A stretch of DNA of 64,000 bases from Diadema setosum (GCF_964275005.1 NC_092692.1:13464764-13528763), one strand, 5' to 3'. Shown: positions 26,611 to 34,960, numbered from the stretch's first letter. Translations and numbers: made by a program. Notes: a model not told the origin generated them from the sequence alone.

Positions 26611-29600
26611 CTGTGTCTGTGTCTGTGTCTGTGTGTGTGGGTGTGGGTGTGTGTGTTTTTTATTTTTCAAGTTCAGACTTCATGGACCATCATGATGTCA
26701 TGCTTGCTTCACTATTTTCATCTATGCTCTGTGTCCATGTCATTTTTCATACCTTCTTCTTTTTTCCCCCTCTTCGCTGTATTCTACTATTTTTGATTAA
26801 CAATCTTCACGCTTGCTTCATTGCATATACTCAGGATGGTGTATTTGTAATATGTTTAACAAAGCCTTTCATTTACATTGTATCACAAATTCTGGCTTGC
26901 AATTTCTGGCCTTGCAGTGTGTAAACACCAGATCACTGATACTTGAACATAGAAGAACAAGGAATCCGAGAAATTTGCATATGCGTCATTCAATTTGACT
27001 CATTCAGAATTGCAAAACTGGCTTTGTATTAAACTAAAAATAAAACGAATGATGCATTGAAACTCAACGAGGTGAAGAGGTTGCGCAGATATTGTTGTCA
27101 AGGACCGAGCCATCAATGAGTGTATAGTGATTATGGGCTTCAAGAATTTCTACTATTTATTTATTTATTTTATTTTTTTTTTTTTGCTTGTTTTGCAGTG
27201 CTTCTTCAAACTAACATCTGTTTATTGTGATTGAAAGCTACTTATCAAATACTAACGAAAAGCATTGTAAGTGATAATGACTACTTTATGCCTGAGCATT
27301 TTGCTTTTTTTCTGTTTGTTTATTTATTGATTTTTTTTTTAAATATAATGCTTGTCAATGTACCTAGATAAAATGCATGAGTAGATACAAATAATTGTTT
27401 TATTTCTCAGTGATTTGGCCCAACTACTGGTGAGTCAACACACAGAGGACCATGACAGGTTAATTATTCTCACAAAAGAAGCACAAGAAATGAAAATTAT
27501 AAATTTGGGTGTACAATTTAGAGGTGATATCCAGTGAGACTACATTCAAGAATACATGTGGTTTTTATTTGCAGTGATAATAACATAATTTCATATTTGA
27601 AAAAAAAAAAGATTTGTATAAAGTGCAATGAGAGACTAGTGAGGTGATTTGCCAATTTAGTCTTGTTCTTGCAATGAAAATTTACGTATTTGTGAAAGAA
27701 AAGATATAAACTCTGAAAATTCTGTGACTCTGAAATTATTGGTCCAAATTGGATGAAATCTGTTCCATTCAGTTCTTCTGAGTTTATTCTGTTCATAAAA
27801 GCCAAGTGAACTTAAATATTATGCAGACATGCACTTTCAACATTGATGCGCATGTTTCCTTCCCACAGGAAATAGTTGAGGGACAGGTTTACATTTAAAT
27901 AGAAGAAAGCAGGTTAATTAGTGAGTGCAAAAACTTTTACAATCTGCATGTGTTCCTGCGAAGCAGATGTGTGTGTTTATGTGCAGCATCTACAGCTATG
28001 CTTATGTTCACAAGCAAAAGCTTTTCTGTGTGTGTTTCCATTGCAGCTGTTGAATGTCTAGCAGGTTTGTCCAATTTCAAAAATTTTTCTTTGGTTTCGA
28101 GGATATGCAATTTACGATGCAGATTCTGTATGTTTGGGTCTTTATTTTCATTTCCCATATTTATGCTTGGGTTGTAGCTGTGTCAGTGTTTGAGTTTTAT
28201 TGTCTTTTCTCTTGGAATATAGACTGATCATAGTTGTAATTACACTTCTATAGAATAAAGATAACTTCCCTTATTCTTATACGTTAAATTTTCATCGATC
28301 AGTTGGGATGAGGGACTTATTCTACTACCAAGGGTCTTTCTTTGCCACTAATGTTGTATAAGTTAGACATGTGTATGTAATGTCGATTTTCCAATTCTCC
28401 TCTCTGTTGTTAGTACAGCTGTATGTAGACATTTGTTTTAAAATACATGGATATTTTCTATGTACATGGAAACATTCATCAACACTTGTGGGCATTATTC
28501 TATAACACTTTGAAGTGAAGTTTGTCGCAAAATAATAATTCTTTTGGTTCTTCAATCCTCTCTGTTTCTCTGCTGTTGGATAAAAAAATGGACTCCATTA
28601 TTGAGATTTAAAAGCTTTAAAGGGCTACAAGACAGAAATATTGCTGATGGGTAGTATATTACTTTGGAACGGAAGTATGATACCTGTCTGCATGATTGGA
28701 ATTTTCTGCATGGTATTACTTTATTTTGATTTTGAGGACAGATTAACCCATACTGTTGGTGTTTATCCAAAGGTTTGAGTTTGGATCTTTTTTTGTGTGT
28801 GCAGGTTAAATTCTAGCACTGTTTCAAATATCAGGTGTCTGAAGTGGGTGTCTCACAGACTCTTCACAAAGAAGAGTCATATTATGATCATTTGTCAATA
28901 TACATGAACGTCCATCACCTGTTGTGTTTAGTATACACAAATCATCCACCCATTTCCATCATTCATCTTAAACTCAGTTGATTTTTGATCTGAGGGTGTT
29001 ACGTTCTTCCTAATACGGTGCCAGATACTAGACAATTTTCAAAAGCTGATGAATAATAAACAAACCAGGTGGTTAGTCTGTTCCTGAATGTGAGAAAAAT
29101 AGGAACTTGAACTTTAACATTTCTACTTCCGTTGACTGCAGTGATTTTGACTGTAATACTCAGGTTCCCTACAAAGTCTTCTCATTACTTGTGTATCTTC
29201 AGATATACACAAAAGTAAGGCACAAAACTTTTTTGACTATTTTCATAAACCTTGACAAAAATATGAAGGATAAAATTTTTGAAGAGACAAGTCCCTGCAT
29301 TCTACGGTTAATATACCTGAACATCCCATACCCATGTTGACAAGCATACTACTTTGATTGCAGCCGGTGGATAGGCTCCTAAACGCAGGGGATAAAGATG
29401 CCCTCCTCAAACCCGATCTCGACCATGCCCTAGCCGGTGTCCAGCAGAGAGTCCTAAACCAGGCCCAAAACGAGGACCAGCAAGAGAGCCCAGGGGATCG
29501 CCGGAGGGAGGAGAAGAAGAAAGGGCAAGGGGACGATGGAGGGAACTTGGACGGGGAGGAGGGAGTGGAAGGGGAGGGGGAGGGGGAAGGGGCAGGGGCG

Positions 29601-30023
29601 GGAGATGGGAACGATTTGGAAGAGCAAGGAGACGGGAAGGGCAGGGAGGTCAATGACCAGCTGGAGGTAGGGGGCATCAAGGAAGAGGGTGGAGCAAAGA
29701 AGGCGGAAGATGAGCTGGGAGTGTTGGACTTTGCCGGAGGAGAGGAGGAGGAGGAGGAGGAGGAGGGCGTGAAACATGGCAATGATGGAGATCTTGCTGG
29801 GATACCTGCTCCAGGTGATGAGGACATGAATCTAGAAGATGGGGAGGCACCTCAAGAGAATGACCCCTTTAAGGATGTTGTGGATGTTGTAGACGAGGGC
29901 GATACCATTGCCAAGGGAAAGGAGGAGGATGTTGCTGCTGACAATGCCCCACCAGAGAAGATGGAAAAGGAGCCGGAAGTTGCCGTCGAGAAAAGAAATG
30001 TCAGAAGTAGAGAGGTGAGATAG
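2359..30023 (+). CDS. SLC38A10: SLC38A10-like putative sodium-coupled neutral amino acid transporter (18 or more coding exons)
   Basis: Spliced model: 2359-2448, 4445-4562, 4866-4911, 6058-6151, 6935-7075, 8151-8272, 8853-8955, 9555-9737, 10456-10570, 10923-11035, 12384-12567, 13133-13231, 13521-13588, 15035-15221, 16203-16240, 17198-17278, 17835-19112 and 29364-30023. All junctions are GT/AG and all phases agree, giving about 1239 aa. Residues 1-390 hold eleven likely membrane segments of the APC/SLC38 fold. Family hallmarks include NSIIGVSVLAMPWCFKE in TM1, IAFFVIIGDLGP in TM3 and LSLTGSTMGSVACFIMPALIY in the TM9-10 region. From about residue 395 the tail is charged, then coiled-coil-like (555-640), then Gln/Gly-rich (about 640-1020), then acidic (1021-1239). 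A very long tail separates SLC38A10 from the roughly 500-aa SLC38A1-A9; human SLC38A10 is about 1119 aa. The family is thought to move or sense neutral amino acids. Start: first ATG of the open exon, directly before TM1. The 3' end is the least certain part; two optional microexons are listed separately. Confidence 0.9.
3936..3980. repeat. (AAT)n microsatellite
   Basis: AAT/ATA trinucleotide run abutting the TA target of the next MITE. Confidence 0.85.
3982..4368. repeat. MITE with CAGGGTGGTC ends, TA target
   Basis: The ends CAGGGTGGTC and GACCACCCTG are inverted, flanked by TA on both sides. 387 bp with no transposase. Tc1/mariner-type target duplication. In SLC38A10 intron 1. Confidence 0.75.
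4445..4562 (+). CDS. SLC38A10: SLC38A10 coding exon 2 (TM2)
   Basis: Acceptor tatacag and donor gtaagc; it ends in phase 1. It encodes TM2 (CGIILAILLLLLTGAI) and the following cytoplasmic loop, residues 31-70. Confidence 0.9.
4866..4911 (+). CDS. SLC38A10: SLC38A10 coding exon 3
   Basis: A 46-nt exon between cacag and gtaagt. It encodes NHTLGGLGKITVEG, the counterpart of the human AGLAFHAYGKAGK loop before TM3. It ends in phase 2. Confidence 0.85.
5940..5993. repeat. (AAC)n-rich simple repeat
   Basis: A9 then CAA/CAAA iterations, in intron 3 of the transporter gene, ending about 65 bp before the exon 4 acceptor. Confidence 0.75.
6058..6151 (+). CDS. SLC38A10: SLC38A10 coding exon 4 (TM3)
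   Basis: Acceptor ctctttag, donor gtaagt. It encodes VILLLFATCIAFFVIIGDLG, the most recognisable SLC38A10 segment (human GTCIAFYVVIGDLG). Confidence 0.92.
6477..6542. repeat. 33-bp tandem duplication
   Basis: Two copies of TACTC(G/A)TGTAAGATTCTCTT at a 33-bp spacing, with three mismatches. Confidence 0.65.
6935..7075 (+). CDS. SLC38A10: SLC38A10 coding exon 5 (TM4-TM5)
   Basis: Acceptor gttccag, donor gtgagt. 47 codons, phase 0 at both ends. RRGILLGTAVFIILPLTQKK is TM4 with the conserved LPL(S/T)Q(R/K) end, followed by most of TM5. Confidence 0.92.
7571..7941. repeat. Possible old inverted-repeat element
   Basis: GTGACTGCCC near 7571 is inverted against GGGCAGTCAT near 7940, and further in GGGCCAAAAT is inverted against ATTTTGGTCC. 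Diverged arms, no clear target duplication. Confidence 0.4.
8031..8102. repeat. (ATGAA)n pentanucleotide repeat
   Basis: About 13 copies with a few variants, ending about 50 bp before the exon 6 acceptor. Confidence 0.85.
8151..8272 (+). CDS. SLC38A10: SLC38A10 coding exon 6 (end of TM5, TM6)
   Basis: Acceptor accatttcag, donor gtaagt. It encodes LWRPIGVLKGMSIFALSMCC followed by Q, which aligns with human VFRCIPIFGMSFACQSQ. It ends in phase 2. Confidence 0.9.
8775..8804. repeat. (GT)n microsatellite
   Basis: About 15 GT units ending about 50 bp before the exon 7 acceptor of SLC38A10; accounts for the Cys-Val open frames here. Confidence 0.9.
8853..8955 (+). CDS. SLC38A10: SLC38A10 coding exon 7 (TM7 start)
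   Basis: Acceptor cttcttgcag, donor gtgagt. LFPVYNSLQERTPKQMEDVV corresponds to human VLPTYDSLDEPSVKTMSSIF. A (GT)n run lies 50 bp upstream of the acceptor. Confidence 0.9.
9555..9737 (+). CDS. SLC38A10: SLC38A10 coding exon 8 (TM7-TM8)
   Basis: 61 codons in phase 0. It encodes IGLFGYITYYQ (human VGFFGYVSF) and VAISFPLVVFPCRASIYSL (human VAVGFPMMILPCRQALSTL). The exon is markedly GC-rich compared with its flanks. A foldback element begins 18 bp past the donor (its target repeat) and its inverted repeats begin 28 bp past it. Confidence 0.93.
9755..9960. mobile_element. Foldback element with 10-bp target duplication (Mutator-like)
   Basis: Arms of about 60 bp (9765 to about 9828 and about 9887-9950) are almost perfect inverted repeats beginning CTTAGTTTGCAGGCACAAAC. 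Direct repeats CTCCACCTAC (9755-9764) and CTCCACCTGC (9951-9960) flank it, 9 of 10 identical. A 9-10-bp duplication points to a Mutator-like superfamily element. No transposase. It lies just inside SLC38A10 intron 8. Confidence 0.78.
10456..10570 (+). CDS. SLC38A10: SLC38A10 coding exon 9 (TM9)
   Basis: Acceptor catcctgcag, donor gtaatc. GGVMYIPPVMFRVITLC matches human GGYMPPLRFKALTLS. It ends in phase 1 after CIAILIPN. Confidence 0.92.
10923..11035 (+). CDS. SLC38A10: SLC38A10 coding exon 10 (TM10)
   Basis: Acceptor tgccttag, donor gtagga. VVLSLTGSTMGSVACFIMPA is a near match to human ILGLTGATMGSLICFICPA. Confidence 0.93.
11931..12321. mobile_element. MITE, CAGTTGAACCTCTC ends, TA target (pogo/Tigger-like)
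   Basis: CAGTTGAACCTCTCGTATCC is inverted against the right end with one mismatch in the first 20, and TA flanks both ends. Subterminal ATCCGGATAA repeats. 391 bp including an A18 run; non-autonomous. In SLC38A10 intron 10, ending 62 bp before exon 11. Confidence 0.8.
12384..12567 (+). CDS. SLC38A10: SLC38A10 coding exon 11 (TM11 and start of tail)
   Basis: Acceptor tctctctag, donor gtaaat. VLLILGVAFLLFSTYDNL is the last membrane segment. A Pro-rich then charged stretch (residues about 395-436) opens the cytoplasmic tail. It ends in phase 1. Confidence 0.88.
13133..13231 (+). CDS. SLC38A10: SLC38A10 coding exon 12 (tail)
   Basis: Acceptor ggttgacag, donor gtgagt. Gly/Asp then Glu/Lys-rich tail (DNVIKDPGGGGDAGPGDKAE). 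Phases 1 in and 1 out fit both neighbours. No domain. Confidence 0.75.
13521..13588 (+). CDS. SLC38A10: SLC38A10 coding exon 13 (tail)
   Basis: Acceptor atgtctag, donor gtaaga. It encodes IEAAEDKRQEPPIPHAPVDV plus PNQ and returns the frame to phase 0. A 379-bp MITE lies 59 bp downstream. Confidence 0.75.
13648..14026. mobile_element. 379-bp MITE with ~115-bp inverted repeats
   Basis: The left arm CCCAATGCCCACTGTG... pairs with the right end ...AAAGTGGGCATTGGG over about 115 bp at roughly 85% identity. The centre holds an (ATT)n run and TTTCGTTAACGAAA-type palindromes. Target duplication unclear. In SLC38A10 intron 13. Confidence 0.78.
15035..15221 (+). CDS. SLC38A10: SLC38A10 coding exon 14 (Glu/Lys coiled-coil-like tail)
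   Basis: Acceptor tctcgcag, donor gtaagc. 62 codons, almost all Glu, Lys and Arg, and purine-only for long runs. The acceptor is gcagcag, so a one-Gln NAGNAG variation is possible. It ends in phase 1. Confidence 0.82.
16203..16240 (+). CDS. SLC38A10: SLC38A10 coding exon 15 (small)
   Basis: A 38-nt exon between tccacag and gtacac. It encodes GANDEAAKKESKE and brings phase 1 back to 0. Confidence 0.72.
16913..17092. mobile_element. MITE, GTCAACCTTGCCTA ends (copy 1)
   Basis: GTCAACCTTGCCTA is inverted against TAGGCAAGGTTGAC. It shares its ends and inner parts with the copy at 23215-23359. Confidence 0.68.
17198..17278 (+). CDS. SLC38A10: SLC38A10 coding exon 16 (coiled coil)
   Basis: 27 codons, NDEEAEEKFKVQEQKQEEQE then KKLEELQ. 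Its last 21 nt plus the donor and following intron bases are tandemly triplicated downstream, so two further donors (17339 and 17401) are available; see the repeat entry. Confidence 0.8.
17258..17447 (+). repeat. Triplicated exon-16 end and splice donor (60/62-bp units)
   Basis: Three units begin at 17258, 17318 and 17380, each with AAGAAATTGGAGGAGTTACAG-like exon sequence (first 20 nt conserved), a GT donor (17279, 17339, 17401) and an AAACAAAAAC-rich intron stretch. The first two are 60 bp apart and in frame (KKLEELQ, KKLDELQ); the third is 62 bp on and out of frame. Confidence 0.82.
17835..19112 (+). CDS. SLC38A10: SLC38A10 coding exon 17 (large Gln/Gly-rich exon)
   Basis: A 1278-nt exon, 426 codons, phase 0 at both ends, acceptor ccatag and donor gttagt. 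The first 45 codons continue the coiled coil (EKLIIQQAEQLDILKKEHEE). The rest is low-complexity Gln/Gly/Pro/Leu with loose repeats such as GQQPALGQALGQQ and VLQQQPLMQQQPILQQQ. Mixed CAG/CAA codons and the intact frame show it is coding rather than a microsatellite. It is GC-rich compared with the flanking introns. The antisense open frames here are shadows. Confidence 0.88.
19640..20272. mobile_element. MITE with CTGTATACGC ends, split by another MITE
   Basis: The left part 19640-19711 and right part 20103-20272 align with the uninterrupted copy at 23391-23634: TACTGTATACGC start, TTCGCGAA motifs, TATACAGCA end. A second element sits between them. Confidence 0.75.
19712..20102. mobile_element. 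Nested MITE, TTAA target, AAAGGG...CCCTTT ends (Kolobok-like)
   Basis: TTAAAGGGTGTGTACAGG is inverted against CTGTACAGTCCCTTTAA, with long imperfect arms meeting near 19900 (GGATATCTCAG palindromes). TTAA at both ends. The 5'-purine termini fit Kolobok better than piggyBac (5'-CCY). Inserted into the older MITE around it. Confidence 0.75.
21102..21928. mobile_element. 827-bp near-palindromic foldback
   Basis: GGGTAATTCCGTGAAGTTGG (21102) is inverted against CCAGCTTCATGGAATTACCC (21928). The arms run about 400 bp each to a centre near 21515, roughly 85% identical. Repeated GCATCGTGA / TCACGATGC motifs in both arms. No open frame of note; target duplication not evident. In the 10-kb intron 17. 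Confidence 0.8.
22460..22489 (+). CDS. Candidate SLC38A10 microexon (30 nt)
   Basis: A strong pyrimidine tract and ccctttag precede 30 nt reading EYVGVVPTLQ, followed by gttaag. Phase 0 in and out fits between exon 17 and the last exon. Supported only by splice-site shape and frame. Confidence 0.4.
22903..23104. mobile_element. TACTGTAAAA MITE family, copy 1
   Basis: The ends TACTGTAAAAC and GTTTTACAGTA are inverted. Interior TTCGCGAAA and GGAGCCGATGG-like blocks are shared with the copies at 33197, 36574, 37836, 42132, 42595 and 50661. Confidence 0.78.
23215..23359. mobile_element. MITE, CAGTTAACCTTGC ends, TA target (copy 2)
   Basis: CAGTTAACCTTGCTTAAGT is inverted against ACTTAGGCAAGGTTGACTG, flanked by TA. 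145 bp. Same family as 16913-17092. Confidence 0.75.
23391..23634. mobile_element. Intact CTGTATACGCC MITE
   Basis: Ends TACTGTATACGCC / GGCGTATACAGTA perfectly inverted. 244 bp with several TTCGCGAAA motifs; TA-type target. Uninterrupted relative of the split copy at 19640. Confidence 0.82.
25639..26101. mobile_element. MITE, TTAA target, AAAGGGACATTCC ends (Kolobok-like)
   Basis: TTAAAGGGACATTCCAGACG at the left and GAGGTCTCCTTTAA at the right, with GATTTTCA/TGAAAATC inverted just inside. TTAA at both ends, 463 bp. Confidence 0.68.
26506..26659. repeat. Long compound (GT)n microsatellite
   Basis: About 150 bp of GT with GTCTGT and GGGTGT interruptions; it generates spurious Cys-Val and Thr-His open frames. 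Confidence 0.95.
27869..27886 (+). CDS. Candidate SLC38A10 microexon (18 nt)
   Basis: cttcccacag precedes 18 nt reading EIVEGQ, followed by gtttac. The phase is compatible. The donor is weak and there is no other support. Confidence 0.22.
29364..30023 (+). CDS. SLC38A10: SLC38A10 last long coding exon (acidic C-terminus)
   Basis: Acceptor gattgcag. The frame opens PVDRLLNAGDKDALLKPDLD and runs 219 codons to TAG at 30021-30023. Asp/Glu/Gly-rich, with a run of eight Glu and a Gly-Glu repeat; it ends EKRNVRSREVR. A possible donor (GAG followed by gtgaga at 30015) lies just before the stop, so the real C-terminus may be spliced on. One possible acceptor at 32973 would give a stop after two codons. 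Confidence 0.8.
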   Translation, partial: PVDRLLNAGDKDALLKPDLDHALAGVQQRVLNQAQNEDQQESPGDRRREEKKKGQGDDGGNLDGEEGVEGEGEGEGAGAGDGNDLEEQGDGKGREVNDQLEVGGIKEEGGAKKAEDELGVLDFAGGEEEEEEEEGVKHGNDGDLAGIPAPGDEDMNLEDGEAPQENDPFKDVVDVVDEGDTIAKGKEEDVAADNAPPEKMEKEPEVAVEKRNVRSREVR

Positions 30024-31157
30024 AAGTAGAAACTTCAGTGACCGATGACCCAAGCTAATATGTCAGGTCCACCCAAAAGCTAAGACTAAAAGAATATATA
30101 CATACATCGTTTATCAAATTACCCATGCAAAGCTGTATATTGACACTTCTCTATTATCCAACATGTTTTACTATGATAATGGGTGCACCAAATTACTTGC
30201 TGTACTCTGAAAATCAAAATCCAGGTAAATTTATCCAAATCAGATATATTTATGATACACACCCCAATTTTAAGCCACAATTAGAAGAATGCATCCCTCA
30301 GGATGACATATTTTCAAAATGGTCAGCAAATGGTGTAGGTTTCGATGACTTTTGACCCTGGTCATTCTTGGCTGCCACAGCATAATCTGTGGGTTGTTGG
30401 GTTGAGCATTCTGTAAAATGACCTTGCCACTATTACTAACCATAATCTAATCCAATATGCTGTTCATACTATTCCTGGCAAATTGCTCAAAAGTTCTAAT
30501 CAAATTTCAGCCTGTGTAACAGTGATTACAATTCACAAGGAGAAGATACACTTATTATAAAGTTGAAAAGTGCCTTTAGCTGCGAAATCATCCTCTAGGA
30601 ATTTTTTACATACAGATACAAATCATGCATCTTTTTAAAAAAACTTTCTTCTTCAATCACATGGTGATTTTTTTGGCAGCCAGTACCGCCGGTAGGTTAC
30701 GCCACGCTATTCACTTTAAAACATGTCACTGTCACCACGATCATGGTACATAACGAATGGGAATGCAATCACTGTATTCATCATCTTCATCACTGCTCAG
30801 ATTTACACATTTTGCCTCATTTTGTCTCATATCATATAGATTCAGCCATTTTGATGCAATTGTTTTTATTTGTTTTGTCCTTTTCCTTTGACATTTATGG
30901 TGAAGGGACTGAGCATGCTGTTTCCATCTTTTTGCTTTTTCATCCCCTGCATCGAGAATATTTGTTTATTCATTCATTCGTATTCATTTTTGCAAGAAAA
31001 CTTGTTTCTTGCGAGAAAGAAGTCTCCTGCTTTGTCCAGGTGAAGCTAATGGCGACCTGTCAAAAATTTTTGATGCTTGTGAAAAATAATTCTTCCTCAT
31101 TAGGGTGCTTGAAAAAAGAAGATGTATGAAGACATTAAAAAATCCAACAGCTTATCA

Positions 31158-31517
31158 GGTTTACAGAGACTCCAACCCCAAGCACCTTCTCATCCGGAGA
31201 TTCTCCTGCCTGAAACCCCTAGCAAATATGAGACTCCAACTTGATGTGCGCAAAGCACACATCACGAGCATGAAGCGCGAAGTTCCTTGCGGCCGGGGTC
31301 CATGGCTCTAGGGTTCTAGATGCTCTCTCGTGCTATCTTAGAAGGCTTATTTTTCTACAGACAACAGCAATAAGTAAGAAATCATTTCAAGCAGGAGACA
31401 CAGAGCCAGGGCGGGAGAAATTAAATCTCAAGCGGGAGAACGGGACATTTTGAAAAAAAAAAAAATTGCTTTCGACCAGAGATCTCCTGTTGAAACTGAG
31501 AGAGTTGGAGTCTCTGG
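31158..31517. repeat. Inverted-end element, CAGAGACTCCAAC ends
   Basis: ACAGAGACTCCAAC is inverted against GTTGGAGTCTCTGGG about 360 bp on. The interior has a GC-rich block (GCGCGAAGTTCCTTGCGGCC) unlike its surroundings and an A13 run. Superfamily not recognised. Confidence 0.5.
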
Positions 31518-31716
31518 GCTTAGCTTTTATTAAGAACAAATAGTACATGCAAGCCTTGTTGATGCTTCCGCGCCAAGTCTTCTCAAGTACTCTCAATAAC
31601 ACACGGTACACACTGCTGTTATGTAATTTCATGCTTAGAAGAGTACAGGGCTAAAACGTGAACCAGTAAATTAGTCTATTGGACAGGGTGTGAAGGTCAG
31701 TTTCTTCATTCTGTGA

Positions 31717-31808
31717 TTAACCCTTTCTGTGTCACAGACTTTGGACAGTGTGTGCAATGCTAGGGGTTTTGTGTGCCAATTGACACTCAAAAGCACACAA
31801 AGGGTTAA
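31717..31808. mobile_element. 92-bp mini-element, TTAACCCTTT ends (piggyBac-like)
   Basis: TTAACCCTTTCTGTG inverted against CACACAAAGGGTTAA; TTAA target and CCCTTT termini as in piggyBac MITEs. Confidence 0.55.
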
Positions 31809-33196
31809 AAGAGCTATATTGCTGTAGTAGGTGATGTAATTCCATCCTGAAGGATGGAGTATGTAGGAGTGGCTGACTGCAGAGGTCTTGGCCAACATCT
31901 GCTATGAAAGTTGTCAATTTTGATACATTTACCTGTCAACAAAAAGTTGGGGTGCAGCATGGTAAACAGAGGCATGTTACGTGTAGATGATATAATGTCA
32001 ATTATTTTTAGATTCTTTAGTATCATTTTACTATGCAGCATGAAATATCTTTACACACATAAAAGTGTGGAGAACATACGGGATAGTTGTTACCCCTAAG
32101 TACACCTTGTATGGACAAGCTTGTAGAGTGGGACCAAAACGTAACAAACACACCCTTCCCTACCGCACCCCAGCCTGTGTTGAGACTCATCAATTCCAGA
32201 CCATGCAATTGCAATAGAAGCCATCACCCATGCAGAGAATGTCTTACGAATGAGCTCACCAAGAAAGAAACTTGCGCTTTCTTAGTTTTCCCGAAATATT
32301 TGGCATGAAAAATTTTCAAAGGAGTAGTTTCAGAATGGGATCCTGGTCTCAGTGGGGTGTGGTGAGTAATTTCAGAAAGGGGTATTTTTTTTTTTTTTGC
32401 CTTCTTTTGGAAACACGCTGTTATGGGCCATAAATATACATGCTGAGATATAATGTGTATCTTGGGATAATCCACATCATTTACCCTTATTTGTATTGGA
32501 TCATTGGAATAATCTAAAAAAGAACCCCAAAAAAAGATGAAAATTACAATGATAAACTTGTTGAAAGTTTGCTTCTTTGGTGCTTTTGTAGTTGACATAA
32601 TGAAAGAGAATTGTCTCATTCCTCAGTCAAGTCATATATGTCAGTAAAGAAATTATGTATTTGGATGGAGGAGACATTTATAAGTCCTACCAACCAAGGC
32701 ACACCCATAAACCAGGCCCAGGACCACTGGGATAGGTCCACAAGAAGTGTACAAGGAACCCCCTGTTTTCATCCCCCCCCCCCCCCCCGGAAAAAAAAAA
32801 AAGAGAGAATGAAATTGAAATATATTGATTCAGTCTTTTCACTGATTTCATAAATGCCTTTTCAAAAGTCTTGGGGTTGTTCATGATTGTTTGTTTGTTT
32901 GCTTGCTTTTTTGTTTGTTTGTTTGTTTTTTCGGCATTTCTAACTTCTCAATTTTACCCTTTACATTTCCAGGAGGTGTAGCTACGTCAGTGAGAGGTGA
33001 AACATCTACCGTTCGTCACATCACCATCATGGACCTCCAACCCCACCCCCTGTGGAGGGCAGGTTGTATGAGTGTGGGAGGAGGGGGATGGGTGTAATGT
33101 ACTCTGATCTATGCTCTGGCTCCCACTTTGGGGAAGATGGGTGGATAGGAGCCACTGCAGAATGGGGGCAGTAAAACAAAAAACAAAAAAAGGATA

Positions 33197-33422
33197 TACT
33201 GTAAACGTCGATATTTTCGCGTGATTGATTTTTTTTGTGTGCTGAGCGGCTCAAAAACATATTCGCGGGTTGTTGAATTCGCGGTGCGCAGTTGCCAATC
33301 CATTTGCAATGTGCAGAGAAAATTGTGAAGATATTTTCACGGGTTGTAGAATTCGCATCAGCAAGAAGTGGCGCGAAATATGCAGAAATTGATGTCCCGC
33401 GAAAATTTCTGCATTTCCAGTG
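33197..33422. mobile_element. TACTGTAAAA MITE family, copy 2
   Basis: TACTGTAAACGTCGATATTT at the left and GCATTTCCAGTG at the right; interior ATTTTCGCG, ATTCGCGGG and CCCGCGAAAATTTC blocks. Confidence 0.68.
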
Positions 33423-34960
33423 ATGGAGGAGAGGGGGATCAAACTTGCAGCCTTGATTGTTATTGGTGCTCCTCGTTGGGATACAGTGCAGACATTGAGA
33501 AAGGAAATGATGGCTAAAGTTATGTGGTGCTTTTTGTATAGATGAGAAGCTGCAAGTCGGGGTTTGAATTCAACTCGTATCGGGTATTAACCCCCGCTCT
33601 TTTGCAAAGCATGTTCTGAAATCCATCAACTTTGATCATCATCCTGTAAAGTGGTGATTGTCATCTGGCAGTGCTCAGATGAGATGACCCCAGGATTTGG
33701 CTGTGAGAAACAAGAGATTTTGCCTGAGTTGTGGCATCTTCAAAGTGAGTTCTCAGAGTGCTATTCCATGCCATATTCAAGTTGATTTTAATGAATGACA
33801 TAAAATCGCACAAACAGAATGGCAAAAGTTCCAATAAAATATGATGTAAGATGTAAAATTTATGGAATTTGAGGTGTCAGATGTTTTCACTAGATGTTTA
33901 CAAGGAGATTAAAAGTCAATTTCAGCCATAGTCAGGATTATTGTGTTGGGAGGCATCCCACAATGCATTGCAAATGGCTGCTACAATCACAACGCTGTCA
34001 TTATGGTTGGCAACCTGTTTGTACACTAATTCAGTGGTGTTATAAAAAGGTACGAGCTGAAAGGGTTAAATGTTGCATGCACCACAATGAGGTGTGTCCT
34101 ACCATTCTAGAGTGGATTGAGTATTTCTTATTCTTGTGACGTCTGATTTTACAGATGAATGAAAGTTTTGTGACTCATGTGTGCCTCATGTTCAGATTCG
34201 TTCTGGATGGAGAATTTTGACGGATTTGAGCAATGAATGAAAACACCCCTTTTGTTGCTGGTGTTCTGAATATATACAAGTGTGGCCTTGTTGATATTTC
34301 CAATCATATGGAAACATGCCAAATCTTACTCGGTCTTCTTCCAGCCGTCACTGTGTGTGTGGTATGCAATGTCATTTGTATGTCTGGAAAATCAATGGAA
34401 AATGATTTATGGTATTGAGTTGAGATATGCCTCTTCTCCATTTCAAGGGCAACTTGGGATAGGTTTTGTGTGGGATTAAAAAAAAAAAAAGCCCAAATGC
34501 CAACATTTCAACAATTCATTTTTTAAACTCTTTAACTTTGTATGTATTTATTCATTTCTCCTTTTTTTTTTTTTTTTTTTTTTTTGGGGGGGGGGGGCTA
34601 ACACATCAGAGTAATCACATAAGTCTCATGTAGTCTATCCACTTAGGCACCTACTTGTAGTAACCTACTGTATATTATCCTCAAGTTTTGTCAATTTTTT
34701 TTTGGTCATTTTGACTTTGATAGTACCAGGTCAAGAATGAATGAGAATAACATTGTCAAGACATTTAGAGCAAAGTTGTTTCTGCAGTAGGAAATCTGTT
34801 ACTAGAAATATGCTTGGGCCTTGACATTATTTCACTTTGTCTATGACAATGCATACTGCCCTAAATGTTAGGGACATTCTAGACATCACTCAATATGTTG
34901 TAGGCAATGATGTTGGGGTAAATTTGCAATGTCATAATTCGTAAGCCATTATAGGCTTAT

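Larger units (their letters stand above)
19113..29363 (+). other. 10.25-kb intron 17 of SLC38A10
   Basis: No conventional exon seen other than two microexon candidates. It holds the nested MITE pair, the 827-bp foldback, five further MITEs and GT and G-run repeats. 26660-29363 is plain AT-rich DNA apart from the 18-nt candidate. Confidence 0.6.

Noticed and set aside
26418-26924. Open frames made of Cys-Val or Thr-His repeats
   Set aside because: Translations of the (GT)n microsatellite.
29243-29827. 194-codon antisense frame rich in Ser/Pro
   Set aside because: Reverse of the purine-rich acidic exon of SLC38A10; the sense frame has the acceptor and continuity.
33960-33985. ZNF143-like motif (TCCCACAATGCATTGC)
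   Set aside because: Only a partial match and not near any supported transcription start.
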